Shown: positions 18,463 to 27,435, counted from the first letter of the stretch. The stretch: 64,000 bases of DNA from Phycisphaerales bacterium (GCA_029260345.1 JAJDDK010000006.1:744001-808000); one strand, 5' to 3'. The notes: generated by a model not told the origin, from the sequence alone. Numbers and translations: made by a program.

Positions 18463-19024
18463 GTCGCTCCTCAAGCTGGGCGCGAAGCGTCTGCATCGTG
18501 CGCCGCAATCGGCCGTCCGCGGCGCCCGGTCCAATCCCGAATCGCCGCCCGATCGCATTTAGTTTCATTCCAGTACGAAATCGAACATTCAGAAGATCAA
18601 AGGCACCATGATCAAGTGAGGCGATTTCATTTCGCATTGACTCAACGAGATCATTCAATTCAACGGCGCCACGCACATCGGATGATGCGTCTGCCGCGAC
18701 ACGCAGTTCACGAAGACGTCGGCGACGCTCCATCCGCAAGTAGTCGTAGGCCGTCGTCATGGCGACGCGGCTCAGCCACGCGTCGAGTTCGTCCTCGGTG
18801 CGCATCGGTTTGATGTGACGAATCACGCGCATCATCGTGTCCTGAACGAGATCGAGCGCCGTCGCCTCATCCACTCCCGTGCGCCGGCGGAGCTTTCGAT
18901 ACACCTCATCGAACTTTGCGTCGTAGAGACGCCCAAACGCCTCCACATGCGCGTTCGTATCGGACGAAGCCGACGCGATCGCTGAAGTAATCTCATACAC
19001 GTCGTGCAATGGGCGCTCCCACAA
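18446..19024 (-). CDS. ECF-like sigma-70 family RNA polymerase sigma factor
   Basis: 192 residues. Region 2 is seen in AFGRLYDAKFDEVYRKLRRR, ATALDLVQDTMMRVIRHI and DAWLSRVAMTTAYDYLR; region 4 in LNVRFRTGMKLNAIGRRFGIGPGA followed by a basic recognition helix. The start is unsettled: TTG at 19024 or GTG at 19000 are both possible. The gene lies between the STN-like gene (33-base gap) and the overlapping membrane protein, suggesting one three-gene transcription unit controlling envelope functions. Confidence 0.82.
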   Translation of the reverse strand: MWERPLHDVYEITSAIASASSDTNAHVEAFGRLYDAKFDEVYRKLRRRTGVDEATALDLVQDTMMRVIRHIKPMRTEDELDAWLSRVAMTTAYDYLRMERRRRLRELRVAADASSDVRGAVELNDLVESMRNEIASLDHGAFDLLNVRFRTGMKLNAIGRRFGIGPGAADGRLRRTMQTLRAQLEERHDAPE

Positions 19025-19057
19025 GCCGGCGAAAAGTTCGATGCGTTCCCCATCACT

Positions 19058-20017
19058 TTATTTGCCGCCGCCAGTGATCTTCGAGAGATAGTCCCGGGCG
19101 TCCTTCAAACGCATGGAAAGCTGCCGCAATTCCTCTTGGGCGATCTGATGCTCGGCCTCCGCCTCCACCAGTTCCAATTCCGCCTCGCCTATCCAGGATT
19201 CTGCGGCGACCGGCGACATGGCGCCCGATTTGAGCTGCGCCTGCGCATCGTCCGACTTGGCCACAAACGCCTTTCGAGCGACTTCTTCGCGTTTCTGTGC
19301 GACGCGAAGCCGCGCCTGAGTCTCGATCAATTGTGATTCAAGCGATCGAATCAGAGCGCCGAATGAGTCGGCCTCGGAGGAGGATCGGCTGGTGTCACCA
19401 CGCAGTTGTCCAAGCGTCTTGTCCACGAGTTGAAGCTGCGCTTCGGTGCCGCGAACGATGAGAAGCGATGTGGGCTCGTGAAACCGAATGGTTGATTCCA
19501 CAGGGAACGTCGCCAGCGCGACTTGAACCGCGCCAAGGACATCGTCGGCGCTTCGGTTTGAGGAGATTGTTTCAGTCAGACTCCAAACCGAACTTTGCAG
19601 TTCGCCCCAGCGGCTGCGCGTGGACACCTCATACTTGACCCGAACTGCCGGATCCCATGAGCCGGACACACCGATGGGAGCAATTCCAATTCGCGCTTCT
19701 CGGCCATCGGGCAGCTCAGCGGTTCCTTCGAGAAGTCGCATCGCCGCCTCCAGTGTGATGTTGCGGAGCTGCATGGGCGGGATCGGGAATGACGCCGCAT
19801 CCTGTGGCGACACGACATTGGCGCCAGGGTGTGCGGTGCGAACGGCCTCGAGAAACGCGTTCAACTCACCGCCGGGAAAGTCCAGATTGAACAGGGGCGG
19901 CGAATTCGTCGGTTGCCGGCCGTCCTGTCCGGGCGCTTGGGCAAACAAAGGCGCCGCGCATGCAGAAGCGATTGAGACAAGGACAAAGATCTTTGCCAAG
20001 TGGCGACGTGTGAGCAT
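19058..20017 (-). CDS. Exported protein with secretin-N-like domain and C-terminal coiled coil
   Basis: 319 residues. Signal peptide (residues ~1-27, APLFAQAPG). Residues ~40-190 resemble a secretin/TonB short N-terminal (STN) and N-domain arrangement: ITLEAAMRLLEG and the recurring LIVRGTEAQLQLVDKTLGQL motif, which is the classic secretin N-domain ending. The remainder (from ~220) is a long heptad-rich coiled coil (QLIETQARLRVAQKREEVARK). No secretin pore domain is present. The ATG at 20017 has GGAG with good spacing; a TTG at 20035 is less likely. It heads the putative operon with the sigma factor. Confidence 0.65.
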   Translation of the reverse strand: MLTRRHLAKIFVLVSIASACAAPLFAQAPGQDGRQPTNSPPLFNLDFPGGELNAFLEAVRTAHPGANVVSPQDAASFPIPPMQLRNITLEAAMRLLEGTAELPDGREARIGIAPIGVSGSWDPAVRVKYEVSTRSRWGELQSSVWSLTETISSNRSADDVLGAVQVALATFPVESTIRFHEPTSLLIVRGTEAQLQLVDKTLGQLRGDTSRSSSEADSFGALIRSLESQLIETQARLRVAQKREEVARKAFVAKSDDAQAQLKSGAMSPVAAESWIGEAELELVEAEAEHQIAQEELRQLSMRLKDARDYLSKITGGGK

Positions 20018-20171
20018 GAGTGAACTCCAATTCAAAGTGCGGCCGGAGGACGACGCCCGCCCTCACCAAGAAGTTGAACGGCGCCAGTCTCAAAATTTCG
20101 CGCGAATTTGAGTTTTGAATTCGCCCGCGTGGGGCTCGCGGCTGGGGCCGACATCTCTATACTCCCCCCCT

Positions 20172-21288
20172 ATGCACTTTGACTCACACAAAACCGTCAT
20201 TGAAGACCTTGAGGCGCGGATCTTGACAATCCGCGACTCTCTTTAACTGGGACACCAAGACCTCCCGCTTGGCTGAGCTTGAAGCGCGCATGGGCGCCGC
20301 GGACTTCTGGGATTCACCGGATGACGCTCAGGATGTCGTCAAAGAGTTGAAGATCATCAAGGCCCAACTCACCCCGCTCCGCGAGGCGTCCGACACGCTC
20401 GACGAGGCCAAAGTCGCCTACGAACTCTCCAAGGAATCAGGCGACGCCGATCTGCTTACCGAAGCCGACGAGCAGCTTTACACCCTTCAAGAGACGATGG
20501 ATTCTCTTGAAATCCGCTCGCTTCTCTCCGGCAAGCACGATCATCGTGATTGCTTCATGACCATCAGCGCCGGCGACGGCGGGACCGAGGCCAACGACTG
20601 GGCCGAAATGCTCTTTCGCATGTACCTCAAATTCTTCGACAAGCACCCCGAGTGGAAAATCGAAGAACTCGCCATGCAGCATGCGACGGAAGTCGGCATT
20701 GACTCCGTCACGCTGCACGTCACCGGCCCGTTCGCTTACGGCTACCTCTCCACCGAGCGCGGCACGCACCGCCTAGCCCGCGTCAGCCCATTCAATGCCC
20801 AAGGCAAACGCCAGACGTCGTTCGCCACGGTGGACATCACGCCCGAGTTTGAAGACACGGCGCTGGAGATCCCGGACAAAGACCTCGACATCATGTACTT
20901 CGCGCGGTCGAGCGGACCAGGCGGGCAGAACGTCAACAAGGTGGCGTCCGCCTGCCGCGTGACGCACAAGCCGACCGGCATCGCGGTGGTGGCGAGCACA
21001 TACCGAGATCAGCCGCAGAACAAACGTCAGGCGATGAACATCCTGATGGCGAAGCTTGAGCAGATCGAGGAAGAAAAGCGCGCCAAGGAATTGGCCGACG
21101 TGACGGGCGGCGCGGTGGATCGTGGCTGGGGCACGCAGATTCGCTCGTACGTCATCTATGACAATCGAGTGAAGGACCATCGCACCGGGTACGAAGTGGG
21201 CAATCCGCAGGTCGTGCTTGATGGGCACTTGCAGGGATTTATTGACGCAGAATTGATGCGTCGCCGCAAGGAAAAAGGGAAGGGTTAG
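20172..21288 (+). CDS. prfB: Peptide chain release factor 2, with +1 frameshift at CTT-TAA-C
   Basis: RF2 releases peptides at UGA/UAA. The zero frame from ATG 20172 runs 24 codons to TAA at 20244-20246; skipping T20244 (CTT then AAC) joins it to the body, giving 371 residues. The spliced junction RDSL-NWDTKTSRLAELEARM aligns with the RF2 N-terminal helix around the E. coli frameshift site. The body contains SPF (VSPFNAQGKR), the stop-codon reader of RF2, and the catalytic GGQ (SSGPGGQNVNK). Unlike the usual CUU-UGA-C, the internal stop here is UAA, and no Shine-Dalgarno-like stimulator precedes it. A sequencing indel in the T run is the alternative. A TTG-initiated shorter protein from 20269 would lack the first helix. 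Confidence 0.9.
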
Positions 21289-21455
21289 GGCGAAGCCGAC
21301 GGTTGGAAAATGATTTTGTTCTAACCGACCGGTCCAAGTAGGCTGTAAAGCTTTGATGTTGAAGTGCTGACGGCTCCAAGAGCCAGCAACGCTTCGAATG
21401 CGAGAACCGCAACGGCGGCGCGCAACCTTCGTGCCGATCTGCTGAGGATTTGATC

Positions 21456-21800
21456 ATGTGGGGTGGCTCATCACACTTCGCAGGAGGAGGCTCCGCCGCC
21501 CGGCCATCAAGTGAGCAAGAGCGATTGGCGCAAGCGCGCTTGCCAGGTCCGAAGACATGGGTGCTCGTCGCCTCTTTTCTGGGGTTTGATGCACTGTTCA
21601 TTGGCTCCGGGGTTGCTTTGATTTGGAAGCCGGCGATGCCGCTTGAGCGAATCGGCGGATGGGTGCTTGTGATTAGCGGCGCCATCTTGTTTATGTTCGG
21701 CGTGGCTTATCTGGTGCGCATCTGGTGCTCCGCTCGCGCACAGTCGCAGTCGCTATTTTGTGCGAATGACCACGACCACGAAACGCCCGATTCGATCTGA
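21456..21800 (+). CDS. Small two-helix membrane protein
   Basis: 114 residues with two predicted membrane helices (WVLVASFLGFDALFIGSGVAL and GGWVLVISGAILFMFGVAYL, residues ~32-55 and ~68-90) and a Gly/Ser-rich, then His/Asp-rich hydrophilic end. A GAGGA lies about 8 bases before the ATG. The 3' end overlaps dapL by 35 bases in another frame, which is unusual and lowers confidence in the last ~12 residues. I do not recognise a family. Confidence 0.55.
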   Translation: MWGGSSHFAGGGSAARPSSEQERLAQARLPGPKTWVLVASFLGFDALFIGSGVALIWKPAMPLERIGGWVLVISGAILFMFGVAYLVRIWCSARAQSQSLFCANDHDHETPDSI

Positions 21801-22956
21801 GCGTCTCGGCGCTCTGCCGCCATACCTCTTTGCCGAGATCGACCGCAAAAAGCGAGCGAAGATTGCCGCCGGCGCGGATGTCATCAATCTCGGTGTTGGT
21901 GATCCCGATCGCCCCACGCCCACGTTCATTATCGAAGCGCTCCAGAAAGCCGCGATGGACCCGCGCACGCACCCCTACTCCCCCGGGCGTGGCTATCCCG
22001 AATTCCGCCAGGCCGCCGCGACGTTTATGAAGAAGCGCTTCGGCGTCGATGCGGACGCTGACAAGCACATCACAACATTGCTCGGCTCCAAGGACGGCAT
22101 CTCGCATTTGCCCGCCGCCGTGCTGAACCCCGGTGATGTCATTTGTGCGCCGGACCCCGGCTATCCCGTCTATTCCAGCGGCGCCCTCTTCAATGGCGCC
22201 GAAACGCACCACATGCCGCTGACCGCTAAGACCGGATGGACCCCCGTCTTCGAAGACATTCCTGCCGACGTGCGCGACCGCGCCCGACTTCTTTGGGCGA
22301 ACTATCCGAACAACCCGACCGGCGCGACGGTCGAATTGTCGTTCTTCGACACCATGGCGCAGTTCTGCAATGAGCACGACATCATCGCCTGCTCCGACCA
22401 CGCCTACAGCGAGGTCTATTTCGAGGAAGCCCCGCCGTCGTTCTGGCAGTCGAAGCACGTGAATCTCGATGAAACTCACGCCATTGAGTTCCACTCGCTT
22501 TCCAAGACGTTCAACATGACCGGCTGGCGCATCGCGTTCGCCGTCGGCCATCCCGAAGTGATCAGCGCCCTCGCCGCAGCGAAAGACAACCACGATTCCG
22601 GCGTCTTTGGCGCCGTGCAACTCGCCGGAGCGGAAGCGCTCAACCAGTACGACCACCCGGACGTCGTCGCGATGCGTGAGGTCTACCGCGAGCGGCGCGA
22701 TGCGCTGACGCCGGGTCTGCGCGCCATGGGCTGCGAAGTCGATCCGCCCCGCGCCGGATTTTTCTGCTGGGCCAAGTGCCCGCAGGGTGTGGATTCAATG
22801 TCCTTTGCGACCCGCTGCCTCGAAGAAGCCAACGTGGTGGTGATTCCGGGCGCCGGCTTCAGCAAGCACACAGGGAACTGGTTCCGCATCGCGCTGACCG
22901 TTGAGGCTGAACGCATCACCGAAGCGGTGGAGCGCATGAAGCGCCTCAATTGGTGA
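21766..22956 (+). CDS. dapL: LL-diaminopimelate aminotransferase
   Basis: 396 residues. DapL converts tetrahydrodipicolinate to LL-diaminopimelate in one step, bypassing succinylated or acetylated intermediates. Motifs of the family: LGVGDPDRPTP, PGYPVYSSGALFNG, NYPNNPTGA, SDHAYSEVYF and the PLP lysine in FHSLSKTFNMTGWR. The ATG at 21766 is preferred over GTG at 21760. DapF, the next enzyme toward meso-diaminopimelate, is also in this window (45994-46878), which supports the DapL pathway for lysine and cell wall. Confidence 0.92.
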   Translation: MTTTTKRPIRSERLGALPPYLFAEIDRKKRAKIAAGADVINLGVGDPDRPTPTFIIEALQKAAMDPRTHPYSPGRGYPEFRQAAATFMKKRFGVDADADKHITTLLGSKDGISHLPAAVLNPGDVICAPDPGYPVYSSGALFNGAETHHMPLTAKTGWTPVFEDIPADVRDRARLLWANYPNNPTGATVELSFFDTMAQFCNEHDIIACSDHAYSEVYFEEAPPSFWQSKHVNLDETHAIEFHSLSKTFNMTGWRIAFAVGHPEVISALAAAKDNHDSGVFGAVQLAGAEALNQYDHPDVVAMREVYRERRDALTPGLRAMGCEVDPPRAGFFCWAKCPQGVDSMSFATRCLEEANVVVIPGAGFSKHTGNWFRIALTVEAERITEAVERMKRLNW

Positions 22957-22981
22957 CCCCACCGTTGATCTCTTGATCCAC

Positions 22982-23015
22982 AAAAAAAGCCCGGAAGCAA
23001 CGGCTCCCGGGCTTT
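22982..23015 (-). terminator. Intrinsic terminator of sod, possibly bidirectional
   Basis: AAAGCCCGG (22986-22994) pairs with CCGGGCTTT (23007-23015). On the minus strand the stem is followed by a run of T. It lies between convergent dapL and sod and may serve both, though the plus-strand tail (TTTCATTG) is weak. Confidence 0.82.
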
Positions 23016-23044
23016 CATTGTTGATTCAACAAATTCGCTTTGCG

Positions 23045-23689
23045 TCAGGCCTTCGCCTTCGCAAAGTTTTTCCCCACCTGATCCCAGTTCACGACGTTCC
23101 AGAAAGCGCTGATGTAATCAGGGCGCTTGTTCTGATAGTTCAGGTAATACGCGTGCTCCCACACGTCGAGACCGAGGATCGGTGTCCCGCCGCAACCAGC
23201 TTCGTCACCAATCGCGCCGGCCATGAGCGGGCTGTCCTGATTCGCCGTTGAGCAAACCTTGACCCCGCCATCTTTGACGCACAACCACGCCCAGCCGGAG
23301 CCGAACCGATTTGCCGCGGCGTTGGCAAACTCTTCCTTGAATTTGTCGAACGATCCGAACGCCTTGTCGATCGCGGCGGCCAGATCACCACTCGGCTTGC
23401 CACCACCGCCCTTGGACGGCGGCGCCATGACCGTCCAGAACAAACTGTGGTTCACATGCCCACCGATGTTGTTGCGAACGGCCGTTCGCTTGTCGGCCGA
23501 AACATCACCTAGATTCCGGGCGACGTCCTCCGGCTTCATGTCCGCGAATTTCGTGCCTTCCAAGGCGGCATTCGCCTTCGCGACGTACCCCGCATGGTGC
23601 TTGTCGTGATGGATCTCCATCGTCTTGGCGTCGATGTGCGGCTCAAGTGCATTCTTGGGATACGGCAGATCGGGAAGCGTAAAAGCCAT
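23045..23689 (-). CDS. sodA: Superoxide dismutase, Fe/Mn family (probably Mn)
   Basis: 214 residues. Dismutes superoxide in the cytosol (no signal peptide). Metal ligands are visible: His in [13 protein letters not shown], His in [10 protein letters not shown], Asp and His in [10 protein letters not shown]. The Gln in TANQDSPLM and [10 protein letters not shown] are usual for Mn or cambialistic enzymes rather than strict Fe forms; metal choice is inferred. Single gene flanked by a terminator downstream and a 549-base upstream region. Confidence 0.95.
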   Translation of the reverse strand: MAFTLPDLPYPKNALEPHIDAKTMEIHHDKHHAGYVAKANAALEGTKFADMKPEDVARNLGDVSADKRTAVRNNIGGHVNHSLFWTVMAPPSKGGGGKPSGDLAAAIDKAFGSFDKFKEEFANAAANRFGSGWAWLCVKDGGVKVCSTANQDSPLMAGAIGDEAGCGGTPILGLDVWEHAYYLNYQNKRPDYISAFWNVVNWDQVGKNFAKAKA

Positions 23690-24238
23690 GGCAGCAGCTC
23701 CTCTCCGTTGGAAAAAGGGTCAATGGTCACCGTCCCGGATGGCCCCGACCCGTGCAATCTCAAGGGGCCCAATCCCGGAACTGAGGGGAGCATATCCACG
23801 TGCGGCGTCAACACCAGATTTGGGTCCAAAAGCAGTGAACGGCCGGTATTTCCACCCAAAGCGAAGCCCTGCGGGGGTCCAACCCGAGACCCCGCACCAG
23901 AACCCCGAAAAACACGGATGAACGTCCCGATAAGTAGCAAGATTTACACAGTCACATAAGCATCCTCGTGATTTTGTTAGAATCGTTCCAATATCGGAAA
24001 CACTTTCCCCACTTTGACGTATCAAAGATGACAGATGAACAGACCACGCACCCAATCAGGGATTCTCCGACGGCTGGAGCCTTTGTGGTCCTGATCGCTG
24101 AGGTGGGCCGATTCCTTTCAGCCGCCAACCGCTCCGAAACTTGATGCAACCGAGGCTTGAACCGCCTAATCGCGGGACCGGACGCATCTGACCCCTCACG
24201 AAACGACGAAACAACGTCCTTGCAGGACGAGAAGCATC
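23690..24238. other. Long divergent intergenic region
   Basis: 549 bases between sod (minus) and the sigma factor gene (plus). No frame reads as protein, and I see no tRNA or convincing hairpin. The AT-rich part at 23935-24010 is the best place for promoters. Such length before a sigma factor gene may reflect multiple promoters or an untranslated leader. Confidence 0.4.
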
Positions 24239-25312
24239 ATGATCTCACAGGATCGCACATCTCGATCTCCCTTGTCTCAGGCCAACCGCCGACGTGTGGG
24301 CGTGAAGCGCGCTTCCACGCGCAGCCGCACCAGTCGGTCGTTCAGCCCCGCTGACGAAGCCGCGCTCAAGCGGATTATGGAGAAGGAGCAGGACTACATC
24401 CCCAGTGATGTCTTCCTGCAGGCCGACGCCGAGCAAGTCATTTATGACGACGCTCCGGATGTCCAGAAGCCGGACACCAGTTGGTACCACCCGGTGATGG
24501 ATGACCTCTCCGGCGGCGAGCGCCCGCGGAACTCCTCGAATTCGCAGGTGCTGCTGACCGCGGCCGAAGAGCGCGTGCTGTTCCTCCAGTTCAATTACTC
24601 GCGGTATCGCATTCGCGAGATCCAGAAGGACATCTGGGCCACGCCGGATCGCACGCCGACCGAAGACCAGGCTCGCGAACTGCTTCGCTGGAACGAAGTC
24701 GCCGAGCGCATGCGCGAACAGATCGCCAACACCAACTTGGCGCTCGTGCTCGCCATGGCCAAGCGCACACGTTTGAGTGAAGTCGATTTCGCCGAAATGG
24801 TCTCGGAAGGCAACATGGCCCTGCTTCGCGCCGTCGATAAGTTCGACGCGGAGCGCGGCTTCAAGTTTTCGACGTATGCCTGCCGCGCCATTCTCAAGGC
24901 GTTCAGCCGTCAGGGTATGAAGCAGACGAAGCATCGCCAGCGATTCCCCGCGGAATTTGATCCGAAGCTTCAGAAGTCGGATTACCTGGAGACGCGACGA
25001 CGCGAGCGCGTTCGCGATGACGCGGCAGAAGTCCGTCGCATCGTGACGGAGAACAAGGCCGAATTGTCGGAAATCGAGCGCACGGTGATCGAACATCGGT
25101 TCGGCATCGAACAGCCGTTGCAGAACGACAAGCCGCTCACCCTTGAGCAGATCGGCAAGATGATCGGTGTAACCAAGGAACGCGTTCGCCAGATCCAGAA
25201 CAAGGCGCTCACCAAGATTCGCGAGCAACTGCTCGAGGTCGAAGAAGGGCCGAAGCGCGATGAGACGCTCAAGGACGACGACGCGATGATCACTGGCTAC
25301 GGCCTGAACTAA
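24239..25312 (+). CDS. RpoD-family sigma-70 factor (group 2/3)
   Basis: 357 residues. Region 2: NTNLALVLAMAKRTRL, MVSEGNMALLRAVDKFDAERGFKFSTYACRAIL; region 4: LSEIERTVIEHRFG, LTLEQIGKMIGVTKERVRQIQNKALTKIRE. The normal WWIRQAI of region 2.4 is replaced by CRAILKAFSRQ and region 3 is short, so promoter selectivity is likely to differ from housekeeping RpoD. The ~95-residue basic N-terminus lacks region 1.1. Monocistronic: terminator 30 bases downstream. This resembles planctomycete-lineage alternative sigma factors. Confidence 0.9.
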   Translation: MISQDRTSRSPLSQANRRRVGVKRASTRSRTSRSFSPADEAALKRIMEKEQDYIPSDVFLQADAEQVIYDDAPDVQKPDTSWYHPVMDDLSGGERPRNSSNSQVLLTAAEERVLFLQFNYSRYRIREIQKDIWATPDRTPTEDQARELLRWNEVAERMREQIANTNLALVLAMAKRTRLSEVDFAEMVSEGNMALLRAVDKFDAERGFKFSTYACRAILKAFSRQGMKQTKHRQRFPAEFDPKLQKSDYLETRRRERVRDDAAEVRRIVTENKAELSEIERTVIEHRFGIEQPLQNDKPLTLEQIGKMIGVTKERVRQIQNKALTKIREQLLEVEEGPKRDETLKDDDAMITGYGLN

Positions 25313-25342
25313 GCCAGATTCTTCAATTCAAACGACTCACCA

Positions 25343-25368
25343 CGCCCGAAGCAATTCGGGCGTTTTTT
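25343..25368 (+). terminator. Intrinsic terminator of the sigma factor gene
   Basis: CGCCCGAA (25343-25350) and TTCGGGCG (25355-25362) with a GCAA loop, followed by TTTTTT (25363-25368). The T run ends at the stop of the convergent gene. Confidence 0.92.
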
Positions 25369-25762
25369 ATGCGCTCGAAGCAGTGTCAATTCCAAGCGCA
25401 GTTCGCACTTTATCCATCGTCGCAGGATCACGAATGTCGCGTTTGCCAAATCCCGGCGCCGCCCCGGCTTGCACGGCGGACTCCTGCGCATCGGCATAAT
25501 TGCTGATAAGCATGATCGGCGCCGTGATCCCTTTGGCTCGCAGCGACGCCAACAACGGAACGCCTTCAGCAAATTCAAAGCGACCGTCCAGCACGCGATT
25601 CACCAGGAGCAAATTCGATTCGTTGAGATGTTTTTGAAGGGCCCTGTCTGAATTGACTCGTTCAACCTCGGCGCCTGACGCCGCTTGTTTCACCAGCCGC
25701 GAAAGGCTGAATGAATCCGCCATGCAATGACCGACCAGCAGCACCAGCGGTTTTGCGCTCAT
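25367..25762 (-). CDS. Receiver-like protein lacking the usual phospho-acceptor Asp
   Basis: 131 residues that fit a CheY-like fold: beta1 PLVLLVGHCMADS, beta3 NLLLVNRVLDG, beta4 APIMLISNY (Ser at the Thr/Ser position) and beta5 with the conserved Lys in APGFGKRDI. The residue after beta3 that is normally Asp is Asn in VNRV, and the acidic pair after beta1 is missing, so classical phosphorylation seems unlikely. Its ATG overlaps the tilS stop (ATGA at 25759-25762), so the two are translationally coupled. Confidence 0.65.
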   Translation of the reverse strand: MSAKPLVLLVGHCMADSFSLSRLVKQAASGAEVERVNSDRALQKHLNESNLLLVNRVLDGRFEFAEGVPLLASLRAKGITAPIMLISNYADAQESAVQAGAAPGFGKRDIRDPATMDKVRTALGIDTASSA

Positions 25763-26802
25763 TCCGAATCCCTTTCGCTCTCCTTCAACATCGTCACAAG
25801 TCCAGCGCCGACGACCACGGAAACCTCTTCTGGCCAGTGGAACTCGCGGACATGTTGATGGTGATCACAAACCGCGTCGATCGCTTTCTCAATCTCGCGG
25901 CGCGGAAGGCGATCGGCGCCCGCATCTCCCGCAAGCCGGCGAAATGCGGCTCGAAGACCTTCCCCAATCACAATGCGACGTTCGCAGGTCAAATTCCTTC
26001 GAGGCCATGCAAACTCGTCACCAAAGACGAGTCGCGCCCGGTCTTCCACCACCCGGGCGGCGTCAGCGATGATCGACGCCGCATCAGCCGACTTGCGGCT
26101 CACGTTCGGCACAATGCGCCTCAACTCGGGCAGCACATGCAATCGCACGGCGGCACGCCGGCGCGAGTCATCAAAGTTGGTCGCATCTTCGCTTGGCACA
26201 ATGCCGGCAACGCGGCAAATCCGGCGAGCGTCCGCGTGACTGACCGCGAGCATCGGGCGAATGAGCCTGACGCCCCCATTGCCCAGCAGTCGCAATGACG
26301 CGGCGCCACGAAGGCCCTTCAGCCCGGCGCCGCGCCCAAGCGCCAGAAGGATCGATTCGAGTTGATCGTCGGCATGGTGTCCCGTGGCGACGAACGCACA
26401 CTTGCATTCCATCGCCATGGCTTCAAGCGCTGCGTACCGAACGGACCTCGCCCCCGATTCTGTATTGCCGCTGGGAATCACGACATCACGAATGACACAC
26501 GGCAGTTGCAAGCCATCCGCAAGCGTCTTGACCGCATCCCGATCAGCATGGGAGTCAGCCGCCGGTCGCATGTCGTGCACGACATGGCCAAGGACAATCT
26601 GTGACGAAGCCTTTGACGCGAGGGCCAGCGCTAATGCCGCAGAATCAGCCCCGCCGGAACAGGCGACGAGCGTGCGGCCGGCGCCCGAAAGCGAACGCCA
26701 AGCGCTGACGACGGCTTTGGCCGCGCCGTCGGCCCGAATCCCGTCCAGATCAATGCCGTCGACAGCCTGCACGTCGCCGGAATGGGCAAAATTGGCCGTC
26801 AT
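25759..26802 (-). CDS. tilS: tRNA(Ile)-lysidine synthase
   Basis: 347 residues from the ATG at 26802 (alternative start 26847). It adds lysine to C34 of the AUA-reading tRNA-Ile using ATP. The PP-loop SGGADSAALALAL (around residues 47-60), HVVHDMRPAADSHAD, ATGHHADDQLESILL and the VRLHVLPELRRI motif identify the family. It is on the short side, with a reduced C-terminal domain. Overlaps the receiver-like gene by 4 bases and is divergent from the membrane coiled-coil gene. Confidence 0.9.
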   Translation of the reverse strand: MTANFAHSGDVQAVDGIDLDGIRADGAAKAVVSAWRSLSGAGRTLVACSGGADSAALALALASKASSQIVLGHVVHDMRPAADSHADRDAVKTLADGLQLPCVIRDVVIPSGNTESGARSVRYAALEAMAMECKCAFVATGHHADDQLESILLALGRGAGLKGLRGAASLRLLGNGGVRLIRPMLAVSHADARRICRVAGIVPSEDATNFDDSRRRAAVRLHVLPELRRIVPNVSRKSADAASIIADAARVVEDRARLVFGDEFAWPRRNLTCERRIVIGEGLRAAFRRLAGDAGADRLPRREIEKAIDAVCDHHQHVREFHWPEEVSVVVGAGLVTMLKESERDSE

Positions 26803-26867
26803 GCCCAAATCATACCGATGCAGAATGGCACAACGGTCGCTGATCATGCGCGCTGATGGAGGAGCTT

Positions 26868-27431
26868 GTGCCGCCCGTGGGGTCAACAAATCCGATGCTG
26901 ACACTGTCCATGGCGCCTTCAGGAGACGCCGGCGCTGGTTTCTTTCCCGACATGCTCATGGTCGGCGGGGTGCTGATCATCACCGTCTGCGTCTTCAGCA
27001 TGCTCCGCAAGAAACTGAAGAAACACAGCCGCCGCCCCGCGATTGCCCGCGCCAACAGCGACCGACGCCGCGAGGTGGTCACTGAAGAGCACGCCGCTCG
27101 TCAGTCCATCGAATCCGTGGTTGTCGAGGCTGAGGCCCTCGTGCGGCGTCTGGCGGCCCACTTGGACGCCAAGTCCGCACGACTCGAAACTCTCATCCGC
27201 CAGGCCGACGAGCGATTGGCGCGTCTGGAAAGTCACGGAGCAGAGCCTGCCCCCTCGCCGAAGTCGCAACGGCACGATTCCTCGCCGCACTTCGAGAGCA
27301 AGATCGTCGATTCCATCAGCCGCGATGTGTATCGACTGGCCGACGAAGGTCTTGCGTCAATCGAAATCGCGCAGCGCCTGTCCGAAGGCGTCGGCAAAGT
27401 CGAATTGATTCTGGCGCTTCGCGAGAACTGA
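26868..27431 (+). CDS. Membrane-anchored coiled-coil protein with DUF2802/DUF6115-like C-terminus
   Basis: 187 residues from GTG 26868, chosen because GGAGGAG (26858-26864) precedes it; an ATG at 26856 would put that sequence inside the gene. One membrane helix (FFPDMLMVGGVLIITVCVF, residues ~25-44), a basic segment, a coiled coil (residues ~80-125, EALVRRLAAHLDAKSARLETL) and a final helix-turn-helix-like motif VYRLADEGLASIEIAQRLSEG then VELILALR. That last motif is what DUF2802/DUF6115 proteins end with. Function unknown. Confidence 0.7.
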   Translation: MPPVGSTNPMLTLSMAPSGDAGAGFFPDMLMVGGVLIITVCVFSMLRKKLKKHSRRPAIARANSDRRREVVTEEHAARQSIESVVVEAEALVRRLAAHLDAKSARLETLIRQADERLARLESHGAEPAPSPKSQRHDSSPHFESKIVDSISRDVYRLADEGLASIEIAQRLSEGVGKVELILALREN

Positions 27432-27435
27432 TCGT

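Noticed and set aside
20177-20183. CTTTGAC near the start of prfB (a frameshift-like heptamer)
   Set aside because: It is out of phase with the leader reading frame, so it cannot act as the frameshift site.
23690-24238. tRNA or small RNA in the sod-sigma gap
   Set aside because: No cloverleaf or strong hairpin could be built by eye.
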